A DNA stretch of 64,000 nucleotides from Phoma sp. XZ068. Taxonomy: Eukaryota > Ascomycota > Dothideomycetes > Pleosporales > Didymellaceae. The notes beneath the pieces were generated by a model. That model made no database searches. It was given only the letters and a program-made list of their open reading frames with translations, and was not told where the DNA came from. A program made the position numbers and the translations under genes. Each line of letters begins with the position of its first letter. The stretch's first letter is position 1. The DNA lies in contig RBKR01000009.1 of assembly GCA_004835665.1 (NCBI GenBank), positions 1,364,001 through 1,428,000 of the forward strand. Reading direction: 5' to 3'. Of the stretch, positions 11,131 through 22,399 are shown one piece after another.

Positions 11131-12422
11131 GCCTTGCTAGTCAGATGATTAGAGCAGGCTGCGCTGTGCGTAAGGAGGACTTCTACAGTGGTAATGTGCA
11201 ATGGGCAAAGAGGACGAGCACGGCGTCAGCACGGTATGCTATCATAGGGATCACAGGCGTTCCAGCAATGCGGTTTACAATCCAATGAACAGACAAGACA
11301 CCCCACAAGCCCCGTTCAACGCGTCTTATCATGCAAGTTAGCATGCGCCTTATCAATCTCTCTTTTCTTTCTCTCAACACCACAGCTAGTCATGTCGATC
11401 ACCAGCCTTATCTGCCCTGACCAGCCCAGCATCACCCCCGCGTCGATCATGCAATACAGATGTGCGCACACCGACATCTTTGTGAATTGCAAGACATACA
11501 GCTCAGCGCTGCCCCTCGATCACCCAGTATCACAGGCATCCAAGAAAGGGAGGCCAGCCAAGCGCTTGGTCGTCGTCATGTCCTCCCAGCAACGCAAATG
11601 CAACATCATGCTCATGCTCATGCTGCACGACGCTTTTCGTCAGCATACCACACGTGCGGCCGAAAGGTGTATATCTGCTGCTGCAGGTGCTGGGGGTGGT
11701 GGATGTGCTTGCTCCACTGTTGTCCCGCTCTTGCTTCCACGCGGCTCGACACTAGGCTAGTCTTCGGTATGAGATCATTCTGTGACGAACAGCATCCGTA
11801 CAAGACCGAGAAGTCTCCCACGCTGGAGAAAAAAGAAGGGAAGAGCTGCAAATACTACTATTCCTGCTTCTGTCTATACTGGCCCTTCCACAGAAACAAA
11901 AAAGTGGATCTTCAGACAGGTAATTATTGTTCATTTTTACTATGTTATCTTCCCTCCCTTTCATGACACTCACTGTTACATCGTCGTACGGTCTAACACC
12001 ACCCAGCGCCTGCTGATTTCAGCCCTACCATTCACGCAACCACAACCACAATGACAGTACCGGATTCCATCGTCGAAGCCACGGAGAAGGGAATGGTGGG
12101 TGAGAATCTACTCTGCGCGAGTGTACCGGCGCTGGAGAAAGATGGGGCGGAGAAGCCGGAAAAGGAGGTTCTAACGCGGGCGGAAGAGGCGTGTAAAGGG
12201 GGGAAGAAAGAAGGGGTGGAGGAGGGGAGGGTGAGAGTTAAAGGCGTTGATGTGTGATGACGAGCTGAGTTCGTTTGTTGAAGAAACGGTGGTACGCCTG
12301 TTATGCCTATACTACGCCTTGCTATGCTATGCTATGCGATGTCCATGATTTTTGTACGAGCGATGCATTTCCGATGTAATCCGTCATATACCATTTGCAC
12401 ATAAACACATTTTCCTGCAAGC
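11131..12422. other. Long intergenic interval, possibly with a small gene
   Basis: About 1.3 kb without a gene I can name. A 68-codon frame at 12051-12257 (plus) begins MTVPDSIVEATEKG, is highly charged, and has a fair start context, but nothing else supports it. Other frames are shadows. Confidence 0.4.
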
Positions 12423-14189
12423 TCACCCAACGCGCCGACCACCAGTCATCTTCCGATTATCAGCGTGGCGCTTCGCCTTCAGCGCCTCCCGCCTGCGCTT
12501 CTTCCACGCACGATTGATATCTCCGCGGTTCTCCCAGAACCACTTCCTAAACTCGCTCTCGGGCTTGTCCTCGCCGGGTGCACCTTGGGTAACGCCTTCG
12601 GCATCCTCGTCTTCTTCCTGGACGCCGGCAAGTTTAGCCTGGCTGTTGGCTTTGGTGTTGATGTCGAGTTGCCGGCCTGCTTCTGCGTCGACGTCGCTGA
12701 GGTCTTCTTCGTCTTCGTCGGCCTCGTGGCTGCCCTTGCGCCAGTCGAAGGAGAAGCGGCGGCCGATTGCGGCGGTGTCGGGTGTGGGTGCTGCGCTGCG
12801 GAGGCCGCGCCATTCAAGATCTCGCTGCGTGAAGGGTGTGACGGGAGCGTTTTCGGCTTCGAGCGTGTCGACAGCTTCGCCAGGGGGAGAGACGTTTTCG
12901 TTGTCGAAGAAGCTGAAGGATGTGTTGATTGGGGGCGGCTTGGTAGGGGTGGAGAGTGTGGGAGGAGCGCGTTTGAAGAGGGCCTCGAGGGGATGGACTT
13001 CTTTGGATTCTGTCGTGGAAATCGATGGGAGAGAAGTGGGCTTCGAGGCTTTTGGTGTGGGTTTTTGAGGGACAGGAGAGGGTGTGGGCGAGGCAGCATT
13101 TGACTTCTCGCCTGCATCCGACTTGTCGTCTGCATCTGAGTCTTCATCTTCGCTCTCGGACTCGGAGGAAGAGGGTTCGTCTTCAGACGAGCTCGACACG
13201 ACACTCGACTCATCGTCATCAGACTCCGGAGGGGGCGTGGCCTTCTTCTTCTTCTCTTTTACTGGCTTAGGCGCTGTCTTCTTCGCAATCGGCCGTCCCT
13301 GCGAATCTGTTGGCGGCGGCTCAATCAACGGCTTCCCGTCGACAAGCTGCAAAACTCTGCTATGCGCCGCCTTCTTCGTCTCAGGCTCTACCACGACACC
13401 ATCTTCGTCCACCCAGCCCACGCCATCAATATAATCAACTGGAGGCTTCTTCTCGGTGGAGACCTTGGCGACTTTGAGGAAGGAAGGTGTCTTTGTATTC
13501 TTCTCGAATTCGTGGACAACGACTTCTTTCGTTTTGGTCTTGCGTTCTTTCTTGTCCTTCTTATCCTTCTTCTTCTTCTCCTTGTGCGTGTGCTCAGTCG
13601 CGGCAACGGGTTCGAGCTTCGCTTTGAAGAGGAGCTCAGGCTCCTTGGTGTACTTGGACGGCTTCGCCTGGTGCTTGTCGTCTTTGTTCTTCTTGTCCTT
13701 TTTGTCTTTGCTGCCCTTGCTCTTCGCCGAATTGGGTTCGGTCCAGCCGCGCTTGACCTTGCGGTCGTCTGGTAGCTCTACGCCGTCGAACACTCCGGGA
13801 GACCTCTTCCTCTTCTCTGACTTGTCGGACTTGTCCTTCTTCTCCTTCTTGTCCTTCTTGGAGCGCTTTGCCGGCTGGTCTTCGGCGTCGGCTTCTTCGC
13901 GCGCCTTGCGCTTCTCTGGCTTGGCCATTTCGATGCGCACTTTGGAGCCCTTCAGGGTAGTGCCGTTGAGCTTCTTCTTGAGCTTCTGCGCTTCTTGCTC
14001 TGGGAGCTCGACGTAGCCGTATCCTCTCTCGGGAAATGTCCCGACGGTGTGGTAGGAGACGTTGCGCGCGAGCGGTAATACGGACGGCGCGAGGTAAACC
14101 TTCAGCAGCTCGGGCTTGAGCGGGGTAATGTGCAGTCTGACGGTGTTGGTTTCGTCCGCTGTAAGTGTAGGCGCCTGTGTCGCGGGCAT
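12423..14189 (-). CDS. Nucleolar-type RRM protein with Lys-rich middle (Nop8/NOL8-like candidate)
   Basis: Single-exon protein of 588 aa. The N-terminus (about 15-90) is RRM-like: TVRLHITPL, then FPERGYGYVELPEQEAQKLKKKLNGTTLKGSKVRIEMAKP. The middle is made of long KKDKKEKK-type tracts and acidic/Ser tracts (ESDDDESSVVSSSSEDEPSSSESE), usual in nucleolar ribosome-assembly factors. The C-terminus has the conserved-looking SEFRKWFWENRGDINRAWKKRRREALKAKRHADNRK. The domain order (RRM, KKD tracts, C-terminal basic WFWENRG block) recalls the Nop8/NOL8 60S-assembly group, but I cannot prove orthology. Divergent from the Cys-rich membrane protein gene, with 333 bp between the ATGs. Confidence 0.7.
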   Translation of the reverse strand: MPATQAPTLTADETNTVRLHITPLKPELLKVYLAPSVLPLARNVSYHTVGTFPERGYGYVELPEQEAQKLKKKLNGTTLKGSKVRIEMAKPEKRKAREEADAEDQPAKRSKKDKKEKKDKSDKSEKRKRSPGVFDGVELPDDRKVKRGWTEPNSAKSKGSKDKKDKKNKDDKHQAKPSKYTKEPELLFKAKLEPVAATEHTHKEKKKKDKKDKKERKTKTKEVVVHEFEKNTKTPSFLKVAKVSTEKKPPVDYIDGVGWVDEDGVVVEPETKKAAHSRVLQLVDGKPLIEPPPTDSQGRPIAKKTAPKPVKEKKKKATPPPESDDDESSVVSSSSEDEPSSSESESEDEDSDADDKSDAGEKSNAASPTPSPVPQKPTPKASKPTSLPSISTTESKEVHPLEALFKRAPPTLSTPTKPPPINTSFSFFDNENVSPPGEAVDTLEAENAPVTPFTQRDLEWRGLRSAAPTPDTAAIGRRFSFDWRKGSHEADEDEEDLSDVDAEAGRQLDINTKANSQAKLAGVQEEDEDAEGVTQGAPGEDKPESEFRKWFWENRGDINRAWKKRRREALKAKRHADNRKMTGGRRVG

Positions 14190-14522
14190 TGAGTCGCCGT
14201 TTGACGTTTGCGCGCGTGGTGGAAGCTTGACCGCGGCGGTGGGGAGGAAAATGTAAGCCTTAGCGCGCGCGGCCGATCAGGTCAAAGCGTAGCCGCGGAC
14301 TGGGGTGGGCAGGTGCAAGCCGAGCCTGGTCAACGGGTCAACGCTCGAGATTGTGTGAGATTGAGTGGAATCCCCAGGACTGTTGCAAAGTACGTGCGTG
14401 GTCGTCTTCTTCTAAGCAACGCCACGACTGTGTCGGATGCCGAGCGGCCCTCGTCAGCACCACTCAACAGCCGCCGGCGCATCCAGCACCCGTTGCGCAA
14501 CTGTACCACGACCACCGCAACC

Positions 14523-15036
14523 ATGAGGAGATACGTCCTCTTCTTCCTAACCTTCCTCTCCTTCCTGTCACTGTCCCTCGCAGCCTGTATGTGTTCATTC
14601 CCACTGCAACTCCACCATTAGCTGACAGCCCAGCGCCGACATCCTTCTGCAAATGCACCTGCTTCGGTAACAGCACCATCGTCGCCCTCGACGCGCCCTC
14701 AACAACGTCCAAGCCGAATCTTGAACTGCGCCCGCGCGCGAGCAAGAAGTCCTGCAATGACTGCAACCGCCAGTTCTGTCTGAGCTACAGCTTCTGCAAG
14801 GGCGAGAAGGAGGACAAAGTCTTCACCACATGTTTCCAGCGAGACTCGACAAAAGACCAGGTCGTCGTGTTAGCCTTTATAGCTGCGACTGTGGGACTGT
14901 TGGGGTATGCTGGTGTACGGCCGTGGGTGGACCAGTGGAGAGAGGTAACCATCACCATTCCAGCCACGCAGCTCACACTAACATCGACCAGCGCCGCCGC
15001 AGCTACATGCCCGTCACAGGACAAGGGAATCAATAG
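14523..15036 (+). CDS. Small Cys-rich membrane protein with signal peptide, conserved fungal type
   Basis: Exons 14523-14586, 14634-14944 and 14992-15036 give 139 aa. Signal peptide MRRYVLFFLTFLSFLSLSLAA, then a Cys-rich lumenal or extracellular part (SFCKCTCFGNST, KSCNDCNRQFCLSYSFCKG, TTCFQRDS), one membrane helix (VVVLAFIAATVGLLGYAGV) and a short basic tail (RERRRSYMPVTGQGNQ). Introns are GTATGT...CAG and GTAACC...CAG. The CxCxCF...C..CN.QFCL pattern is familiar from unnamed fungal secretory-pathway membrane proteins; no biochemical role is assigned. Its 3' end is only 183 bp from the 3' end of the convergent COX14-like gene. Confidence 0.75.
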
Positions 15037-15219
15037 ACAAATGCTGGTCGCACCAGGATCGATATGCAATTATAGACACAAATTCAGAGATACCCAGCGC
15101 CCGTCTACATGTGCCGCCCAACTCCGCGATGCTTACATGATAGTGAAACAGCAATGTACAGGCTGCAAGTCGAGTATAGTACACAGAGGCCCTTGCCTCT
15201 TTTGCTCAACGTCAGAGTC

Positions 15220-16112
15220 CTACTCTTTTTTGGAGGATCCCCACATCCACCCCAGCCAGCCCTTGCCTGTCTGCTCGACCTTCTGCGCCGCCTTCGCGGC
15301 CTCCTGGTCCAGCGGGCCGCCGACAACTGCTGTGGATGTTGATGTCGACAGAGTGCTTGAGACCTTATCCCGTGCTTCCTGCACAGCAGCAGTCACGCTA
15401 GCAACACCAGCATTGACGCCCGAACTCTGCCCTTCCGCCTCCGCCTTCTTGAACTCTGCCAGCGCGGCCTTCCTCTGCTCCTCCAGCAGCTTCTCCTCCT
15501 TCCAGTCGCCGTGAAGCCACCATAGGAGCTTGGACGGTGCTTTCCTCTCCGCCTTCTTCTTCTCCATCGCCTCCTCTTCCTCGGCAATTCCAGTAACGAG
15601 CGCCGTCTGCGCGGCGGATGCGGTTCCAGCGGCGACAGCGGATCGGGCCAATTCGAGGATCTTGGCCTGTTCGCGCTCCTGGTCGGCGAAGTAGATTGCG
15701 CGTTTCCGGCGGTTGTAGACGATCATGTCGCCTATTGAGAAGACGGCGAGGACACCGACACAGCCTAGAAACGGTTAATAAAACAATGCCCTACTTCCCA
15801 CACCCAATGCCATGCCATTGAGTCAATTGCAAGAGCAGACGTACCCGTAGCGAAAATCAGCCCATATACCGTGAACCTATGCGCCGCATCCGCAGCCATC
15901 CTCCCGTACAAGTACGCATAATCCCACTTTGTGACCTGTGCCATCTTCGCCCTGTTCGCTGCCTCTCTCAGTCTCTTGACTTTCTGCTGCGGAGTCTCAT
16001 TCTTGGGCGCCGGGTCTGCGAATTGCAGCGTCGATGCGCGTCCGCCCGGTCTTGTGTGCGCCCATACTCCGGTCGCAGTGAAGCGCGTGGCGTCTTTGAC
16101 GTGCTTCGACAT
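15220..16112 (-). CDS. Mitochondrial protein of the fungal COX14-like (cytochrome oxidase assembly) type
   Basis: Exon 1 16112-15845, intron 15844-15765 (GTACGT...TCTAG), exon 2 15764-15220; 270 aa. The N-terminus MSKHVKDATRFTATG plus the NETPQQKVKRLREAANRAKMAQ helix precede a single membrane segment (about 75-98, FTVYGLIFATGCVGVLAVFSIGDMIVYNRRKR), which is the pattern of filamentous-fungal proteins annotated as cytochrome oxidase assembly/COX14. The C-terminal half is Ala/Glu/Lys-rich, partly coiled coil, ending in a Trp-rich GKGWLGWMWG segment. The membrane segment is split by the intron, which confirms the join. Family naming is from memory of the N-terminal pattern. Divergent from the DUF2458 gene. 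Confidence 0.6.
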
Positions 16113-16523
16113 GCTGGGGGTGTGTGTGGACGGGGGAGGGGGTGGGCGTGGACGGCTGGGTGTGGAGATCGGGTGATTTGACAAAAGTTGGGATGATCGA
16201 GGTGCCAAGACTGGACATCGTTGACATCGGCATGCGGGTCGTGGCGGTGCCGACCTCGTCTGTTAATCATGAGTGCTGTTATTGGAGCTGTGCATTACAT
16301 CTGGGATTTTGAGTTGGTTACTTTCCTGCGTAAAGATGGACAGCGAGTTTTGAGGAAAGAGTGAAAAGTGCAATGGCCATTGTGACCTGTGCAAACGCAT
16401 TTCTCTTCACTTTCTACACCGTTCGTTCACAAAGAACTATGTCGAACACGTGCATATCCCTGCAATAGCCACTGCGACCACACCTTGAATTAACATCCAA
16501 GGATCCGAGATCTGATTCTCACG
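16113..16523. promoter_or_regulatory. Shared upstream region of the COX14-like and DUF2458 genes
   Basis: A 411-bp divergent interval that must carry both promoters. No specific motif is called. Confidence 0.45.
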
Positions 16524-17332
16524 ATGGCCGATAATGGGCTACCGGCAAACATGGACCTGGACGCCATCCTCCGGACCCTCGCCAGCCTACCCAAGCCCGA
16601 AGAGCAAGCGCACCAGCAACAAGACACCCATCTGTCATATCCACCCCCAGCAGATCCCCATCTTGCTGGGCGTTCGCCACAGCCTCAGCCCCCACCAAAG
16701 CCTCAAGTGCGGTCCTCCACACCCCTGATAGATCCCGCAACTATCATAGACTGGAAATCTGGGCTGCGTTGCGTGAGCAAGATTGCAGCCCAAAACCCCG
16801 AGTTTGGAGCTTCGATCCGAAAGTTGATGAAAGATCAAGAGGGCAATGTCAGGCAGTGGGAAGCGGGGCGGGCACGGCTTATTGAGGAGCATGCGATGAA
16901 GAGGGAGAACGAGAGGACTCATCGAGCGGCGCTGTATGTTTTACAATCGATATCAGACTTAGGCGATTCATGCTGACTTGTACAGCTCTCTACCAGGCCT
17001 TCTAGAAAACACCCCAGCACTTCGAGTAGGCTACACTAACTTTGCTGCTTATCAGAAGCTGACAGTGCCAGACTCCGGAACGCGAGCAGGAAGAGCTCAA
17101 GCAGTACGATGCAAAGGTCTACCGCGCCAGCAAAGCAATGGTAGAGTCGCAGACGTCGTCGTTGAAGGTGCTGGGCGTGCCGTTCTTTGGCGTGCGACAG
17201 CATCTTTTGGCGAGTGATGATGAAGAACTACCTACTGGTGCTGATGGGAGCACTACGAAGATTACTCAAGGGCAGATCTTGGAGCTGCAGCGGAGGATGC
17301 TGTCGCATTTGCTGGATTTGTATGGGGACTAA
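16524..17332 (+). CDS. DUF2458-type fungal protein
   Basis: Exons 16524-16933, 16986-17025 and 17072-17332 give about 236 aa; the last acceptor could also be 17066 (adds two codons). N-terminus MADNGLPANMDLDAILRTLASLPKP with Pro/Gln-rich linker, then PATIIDWKSGLRCVSKIAAQNPEFGASIRKLMKDQEGNVRQWEAGR, a Glu/Lys helix region, and the C-terminal TPEREQEELKQYDAKVYRASKAMVESQTSSLKVLGVPFFG...ELQRRMLSHLLDLYGD. The VLGVPFF and LQRRMLxxLxDL ends are characteristic of this uncharacterised fungal family. Exon 2 is only 40 nt and intron 2 only 46 (or 40) bp. Function unknown; no signal peptide or membrane helix. Confidence 0.7.
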
Positions 17333-17968
17333 TACTTGGTGTTACATTACACTGCGGGAGGAGTAGTGGGTGTATACTTTTCTTGCCTGCATATGCTTTC
17401 GACGTCCCGTTGTCCTACCTTTGGTCTCTCTTCTACAGCATCCAATTTGTATACACTTGTTTCTCACGGCTTTAAAGCCGACGATCGAGTGTTTCGCAGA
17501 CTGCCATGTGCCGGTGGTTCAGAGCCGGTCACAACTGAGATTGCAGGCACAATATAGGCGACACGATCCCATCACCGAACCGTCTATATCTGTGCAGCAC
17601 TCAAGGCTCGTTGCACTCGACACGCGATGGTAATGCGGGCTGCCAATAAGAGTGGATTTACAAACGCACAGAGCAAACGCGTCACTGGCACACAACCCAC
17701 GAATGCAGCTTCACCGTCACACCAATTACCTCTCCTGCTATTGGCTCCCGTTATACCAACCTTAGGGATTTTTCATCTCACCTTCACCTCGTGTTGCCCG
17801 CCAAGAAGCGTGCGATCCGTACGCTCTTACAGTTGCTCCTTCCTCAGCTTCCTCCACCCTTACCAACAACCCCACAATCGGCTTCCCTCGTTGGCCCACA
17901 CTCTTTCAACTCACCACGTTCTCTCTGCAACACTCGCTTTTCGATCTCCTTCGTTCACGTTCGTCAAT
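17333..17968. promoter_or_regulatory. Upstream region of the GPI-type surface protein gene
   Basis: A pyrimidine-rich stretch at about 17,770-17,965, common just upstream of fungal start codons, precedes the ATG at 17,969. No other feature is supported. Confidence 0.45.
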
Positions 17969-18977
17969 ATGAACACCATTCACACGCTGGCACTTGTTGC
18001 GGTTATCGGTAGGTACTACTCCAAATACCCCATTCCTTTCCCCACAATGTCTTCCCCGCGCGCAGCCACGCGCGAGGCAAGAGAAAAGGTCGATATCAGG
18101 GCTGACACGTAGGAGCTGGCGCTGCTGCCGAAGCCATGCACAATGGTACTCCCCAAGGTGAAGTCATCGAAATGCTACCCAAGATCGCCCGCGACGGCAC
18201 CTGTACCGAGCTTCCAAAGCTTTGTACTGCGCCAGTCATGATGTATGGTTTTGCAACAACCATCACTTACCTCTGCCCCGTTACCACGACCACTCGCGAG
18301 CCTTCCACAGTTCACGTCACGATCACGAAGACCACGACCGTGACCCCGCCTGAGGTCAAGCCCACCGATGGTCCTGCGAGCACTCCCGCTGTGTACGTAC
18401 CAGCTTCTTGATTATTTGCATGTTGTTCTGACTATGTAGGGGTTTTCCTACTCAGACCGAGGAGCCGGACACGACGACGACTACGATCCACTCCACGTTG
18501 ACTGTGTACACGACCATCACTCTAGTGAGCAGCTCAGGTGCTCCACTTGCTTCGGCAACCCCTACCCCCATTGACATCACTGGCTACCTCTCAGCGACCA
18601 TTCCGACGGATCTAGAGTCTCTCACTCTCACGCTTCCGACCGAGACCGAGGAGCCTGCCTCTACGATTCAGACATCGACGACCCCGGCCATGACGTCGAC
18701 CTCTTGTGACGACTTCCCCACCATGTCGCCGCCTGTCATTAACAGGACTACCACCGGTATCTTCTACTCTGCTCCTGTAATTAACTCGTCGCTTGTTCAG
18801 CCGACTCCGTTCTTTCCTAACACCACCTCAACTCATCCTCACTACGCTCTTCCCACCTTGAATATCGCCAACAGAGCTGCTGAAGGACAGGAGGCGGCCA
18901 AGGGCGCAGCTGGAAAGCTGGGTGCTTCTCTCGCTGCTCTCGCCTTCGGCATCATGGTAGTTGCCTTTGCTGCTTAA
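17969..18977 (+). CDS. Secreted Thr/Ser-rich protein with GPI-anchor-type C-terminus
   Basis: Exons 17969-18008, 18113-18392 and 18440-18977 give 285 aa. Signal peptide MNTIHTLALVAVIGAGAAAEA (intron 1 lies inside it). The mature part has a short Cys-containing head (CTELPKLCTAPVMMYGFATTITYLCPVTTTT), then long Thr/Ser/Pro stretches (TTTTTIHSTLTVYTTITLVSSSG; LTLTLPTETEEPAST) suited to O-glycosylation. The end is a small-residue cleavage region followed by the hydrophobic tail GASLAALAFGIMVVAFAA, the usual GPI-attachment signal. A wall or membrane-surface protein is therefore inferred; the specific role is unknown. Introns are GTAGGT...GTAG and GTACGT...GTAG. Confidence 0.75.
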
Positions 18978-19862
<885 letters not shown>

Positions 19863-19981
19863 ACATACGACCATAGGACGTTGAAAACAAGGCTTCCCGT
19901 TCGCTCAGCCCTATTTAAGCAACGTACCGGTGGATTAGTAGTTAGGTGGGTGACCACTAGCGAATACCCACTGTTGTATGT
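19863..19981 (+). rRNA. 5S ribosomal RNA gene (dispersed copy)
   Basis: A 119-nt match to the ascomycete 5S rRNA pattern: ACATACGACCATAGG at the 5' end, GGCTTCCCGT..GCTCAGCC, ATTTAAGC (box A/intermediate element region), GGATTAGTAGTTAGGTGGGTGACC (box C region), and GTTGTATGT at the 3' end. Helix I pairs ACATACGAC with GTTGTATGT (one G-U). Helix II pairs GACGTTG with CAACGT(A)C, unlike the usual fungal sequence yet still paired. A T-run (CTTTTT, 19,983-19,988) follows as a Pol III terminator. Several C-to-T type differences from the common fungal 5S leave open whether it is a diverged functional copy or an early pseudogene. Single dispersed 5S genes are usual in filamentous ascomycetes. Confidence 0.9.
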
Positions 19982-21455
19982 ATCTTTTTGCCTTCCCCTC
20001 TCCCTCGAAGTCCTGAAATAACCTAGTACCTCCTGTCTAACTTTCTTGTAGAGAGATTCACTGTTCTAGTCAAGTCTCCACATGTGTTGCAGTTTCTTGT
20101 GCTTCTGCTGGCTTTAGAGCTTGTTGTATTTAAGTTGCCTCCTTCTCTTTTTGTGCAGCTCGCTGAGGTTTTCGCTGTTGCTTCCTGGTTCCTTCCTGGT
20201 TGCTTTGCTCGTTCCCTTTTGCTTAACGATTCGATTGGCTAGCTCAATGTCTGCATTACATTTCCGGGGCTTAGAAATTCCTTTGTTAGCTTTACCTACT
20301 TCAACGTAGCTACTAGACTGACATTCTTAATGTTCGCATCAGATTGAAGAATGTATTATGGTCGCAGCGATAAAGTGCACCTCTGATGAGATGTACAGAC
20401 CATTATCGTAACTGACGGTTCTTGGGAGGCTGACTGGTGCACTTACGCTGGGAAAGCTGGTCGGGTCGTTCTCAGACGAATTGAGCGATCGCCGCCTGGC
20501 ACTGATACCTTTGAACGGCTAGTAATTAGCGTCGCTTGTGCTGCAGCGTATGTCAGCACTTGTGACACTTCTTGAAATTCGCCCATACTGTCGACTGAGC
20601 CTGGAGAGGTCACGTATTGCTGGTTGCTAAGTATGCTAAGCATGCTAAGCTCGCTAAGCATTGCAGCCTAGAGCTTTAGTCCAGCTGGCAAGCTTTAAAT
20701 TAGCGACAAGTTCGTCCTGCATCCCATCTCAGCCGTGCTGCTGCCTACTCCTTCTCCAACTTGCGTTCCAGCTATTGAAGCTACTAGGAGGCTAGGCAGA
20801 CTCGAAGCCATCTGTTTCTCTGGTCAAATTGAAGCACTTTCACGTCATTCGTTGTGCCTCTGAATCGCATCAAGGGCATCTAGATACGATGCCTGGTTGT
20901 GCAAGCTCGTGCAGACTGGTCGCTTCCCTCCATATATCAGATATCACTCCGTTCGACATCATATTAAGAGCCAAATTTGCCCGTACGCTTGCACCCTGAG
21001 GTGTACACGCCCAAATGGGCCATGGCATATATGTTGGCGAAAGTATACCTAGGTAACCAAGTAAACCTAAGCGAGTACCGCAATCGGGACTATGAGGCCG
21101 GAAATGATCAATCAAGTCTTTGCGAACAGTTACCGAAAACATATCAAAGCAGTGGCTAATGTTGTGGCTGAATGCACTATTAGGTGAGCTGACGCTCAGA
21201 TGCGGGTAAGTGTACTCTAAAGCGATTTTGGCGAGACTAGATAGCACCAGTTTCACAGCCACAACTTTTAGTAGTCTTCTTGACTATTAACCTTACCATG
21301 GATAAGCTTCTGTCTCCGATGATTTAGAGGGCGACCGGTCAATACTTTGGCGGCACCTCAAAACTTAGTCGGCTACATCTATATCAGACAGCCCTACGTG
21401 ACAGCACAGATTCTCTCCCTTGCATACACATACTCAAATCGAGAAGTCTACGAAA
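19982..21455. other. Gene-poor region with minor direct repeats
   Basis: Moderately AT-rich. A short degenerate direct repeat of GCTAAGNATGCTAAGC type sits at about 20,625-20,660. The longest frame (20870-21262, minus) resembles nothing and is probably chance. Confidence 0.45.
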
Positions 21456-21990
21456 ATGACCGTGCTGGCGCTCTCACCCGATAGAATCATGCCCCGTGGC
21501 GGCCCTGTGCAAACCGGCGTGCCCGGGATATTCACTTGCACACAGTCAATCTGCGGAAGTTCATTCTCCTGTTCACCTACTGGCGAGTCGTTGCAATGTG
21601 TCAATGCTATGAAGAACGGATGTAACGTTTCCCGAGGCAATATGCCGACTGCTAAAGTGCTAACGGTATCTAGATGATATGGAGTACAAGGGGCAGACAA
21701 TGCAATGTGATGGAGATTCGGCCGGTTATCCCTACAATATATGCAACTGCGAAGTTGATTATTTGAACTGCGTAGACAGTACTACCACGGCGGCTGCGAC
21801 ACACTCTACTTCGACGACAGCAGCAGCGTCCACCCCAACCGGTTCTTCCGGCTCCAGCGGTTCTTCTGGCTTCAGCGGTTCTTCTGGCTCAAGCGGTTCT
21901 TCCGGCTCCACGGGTGCTTCTCAAAAGCTGCGACCGGATCTCTTACTGGGTTTTCTTTCTCTTGTGTTGCCTGCTCTTATTCTAAACTGA
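21456..21990 (+). CDS. Small Cys-rich surface-protein candidate with Gly/Ser repeats
   Basis: Exons 21456-21621 and 21674-21990 (intron GTAACG...GCTAAC...CTAG) give 160 aa. Residues about 29-105 hold eight Cys (FTCTQSICGSSFSC, LQCVN, MQCDGDS, NICNCEVDYLNCVD). A Thr/Ala/Ser stretch follows, then four copies of GSSGSS-type hexapeptides encoded by an 18-bp repeat, and a hydrophobic tail (LLLGFLSLVLPALILN) like a GPI signal. A clear N-terminal signal peptide is missing from this start, so a further 5' exon may exist or the start may be wrong. It may be a secreted Cys-rich protein of the effector or wall type; this is inferred from layout only. Confidence 0.5.
21841..21912 (+). repeat. 18-bp coding minisatellite, four units
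   Basis: Four near-identical 18-bp units of the type GGTTCTTCYGGCTYCAGC in tandem. Each encodes a Gly-Ser-Ser-Gly-x-Ser hexapeptide of the flexible linker before the C-terminal hydrophobic tail. Confidence 0.9.
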
Positions 21991-22399
21991 ATGAAATTTT
22001 TGACACTTCTTCTACCTGTCTGCTCGTCCCTATCTAAAGAATCCGGTAGTATTGGCCGATGTTGTGATATTTTCTACCTTCAATTCCCAACTCTTCCTCA
22101 AGCTCTGCCAAACATACTTGCTTCTGATATGCTTCCAAATTAGGCCACCCATGTGTGCGGTATATGGACTGTAGAAACTCCACAATACCTTCAGGGGCCT
22201 GTTCGCAGTTAGGGTACCGAGCGGCCCAGACATGGATAACGTTTTGACGATGATAGGGAATGAAGTTCAGTCGGATGAAGTGGATTTTCAACATAGCAAA
22301 AAATTGGCGGATTGGCCAGCAGGGTCGCAGGTTTAACGCACGTGATGCCCGGAACACAGCATTCAGCCTCAGAACCGCACCCACGGTAGCTCAGCAACC
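21991..22399. other. Region between the Cys-rich gene and the pogo-like remnant
   Basis: Holds a 116-codon minus-strand frame (22034-22384; ends LAELEEELGIEGRKYHNIGQYYRIL) that stops being normal-composition DNA just where the transposase remnant begins. It might be the tail of a gene cut by the insertion; no family is recognised. Confidence 0.35.

Noticed and set aside
12352..13775. Several plus-strand frames of 130-240 codons
   Set aside because: Antisense to the Lys-rich tracts of the RRM protein (KKD codons read as Phe/Leu/Ser on the other strand).
14351..15514. 387-codon plus-strand frame
   Set aside because: Reads through the introns of the Cys-rich membrane protein gene and antisense to the COX14-like gene; only the spliced model gives a signal peptide and membrane helix.
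20870..21262. 130-codon minus-strand frame
   Set aside because: No start context, domain or composition support; it lies in decayed border DNA.
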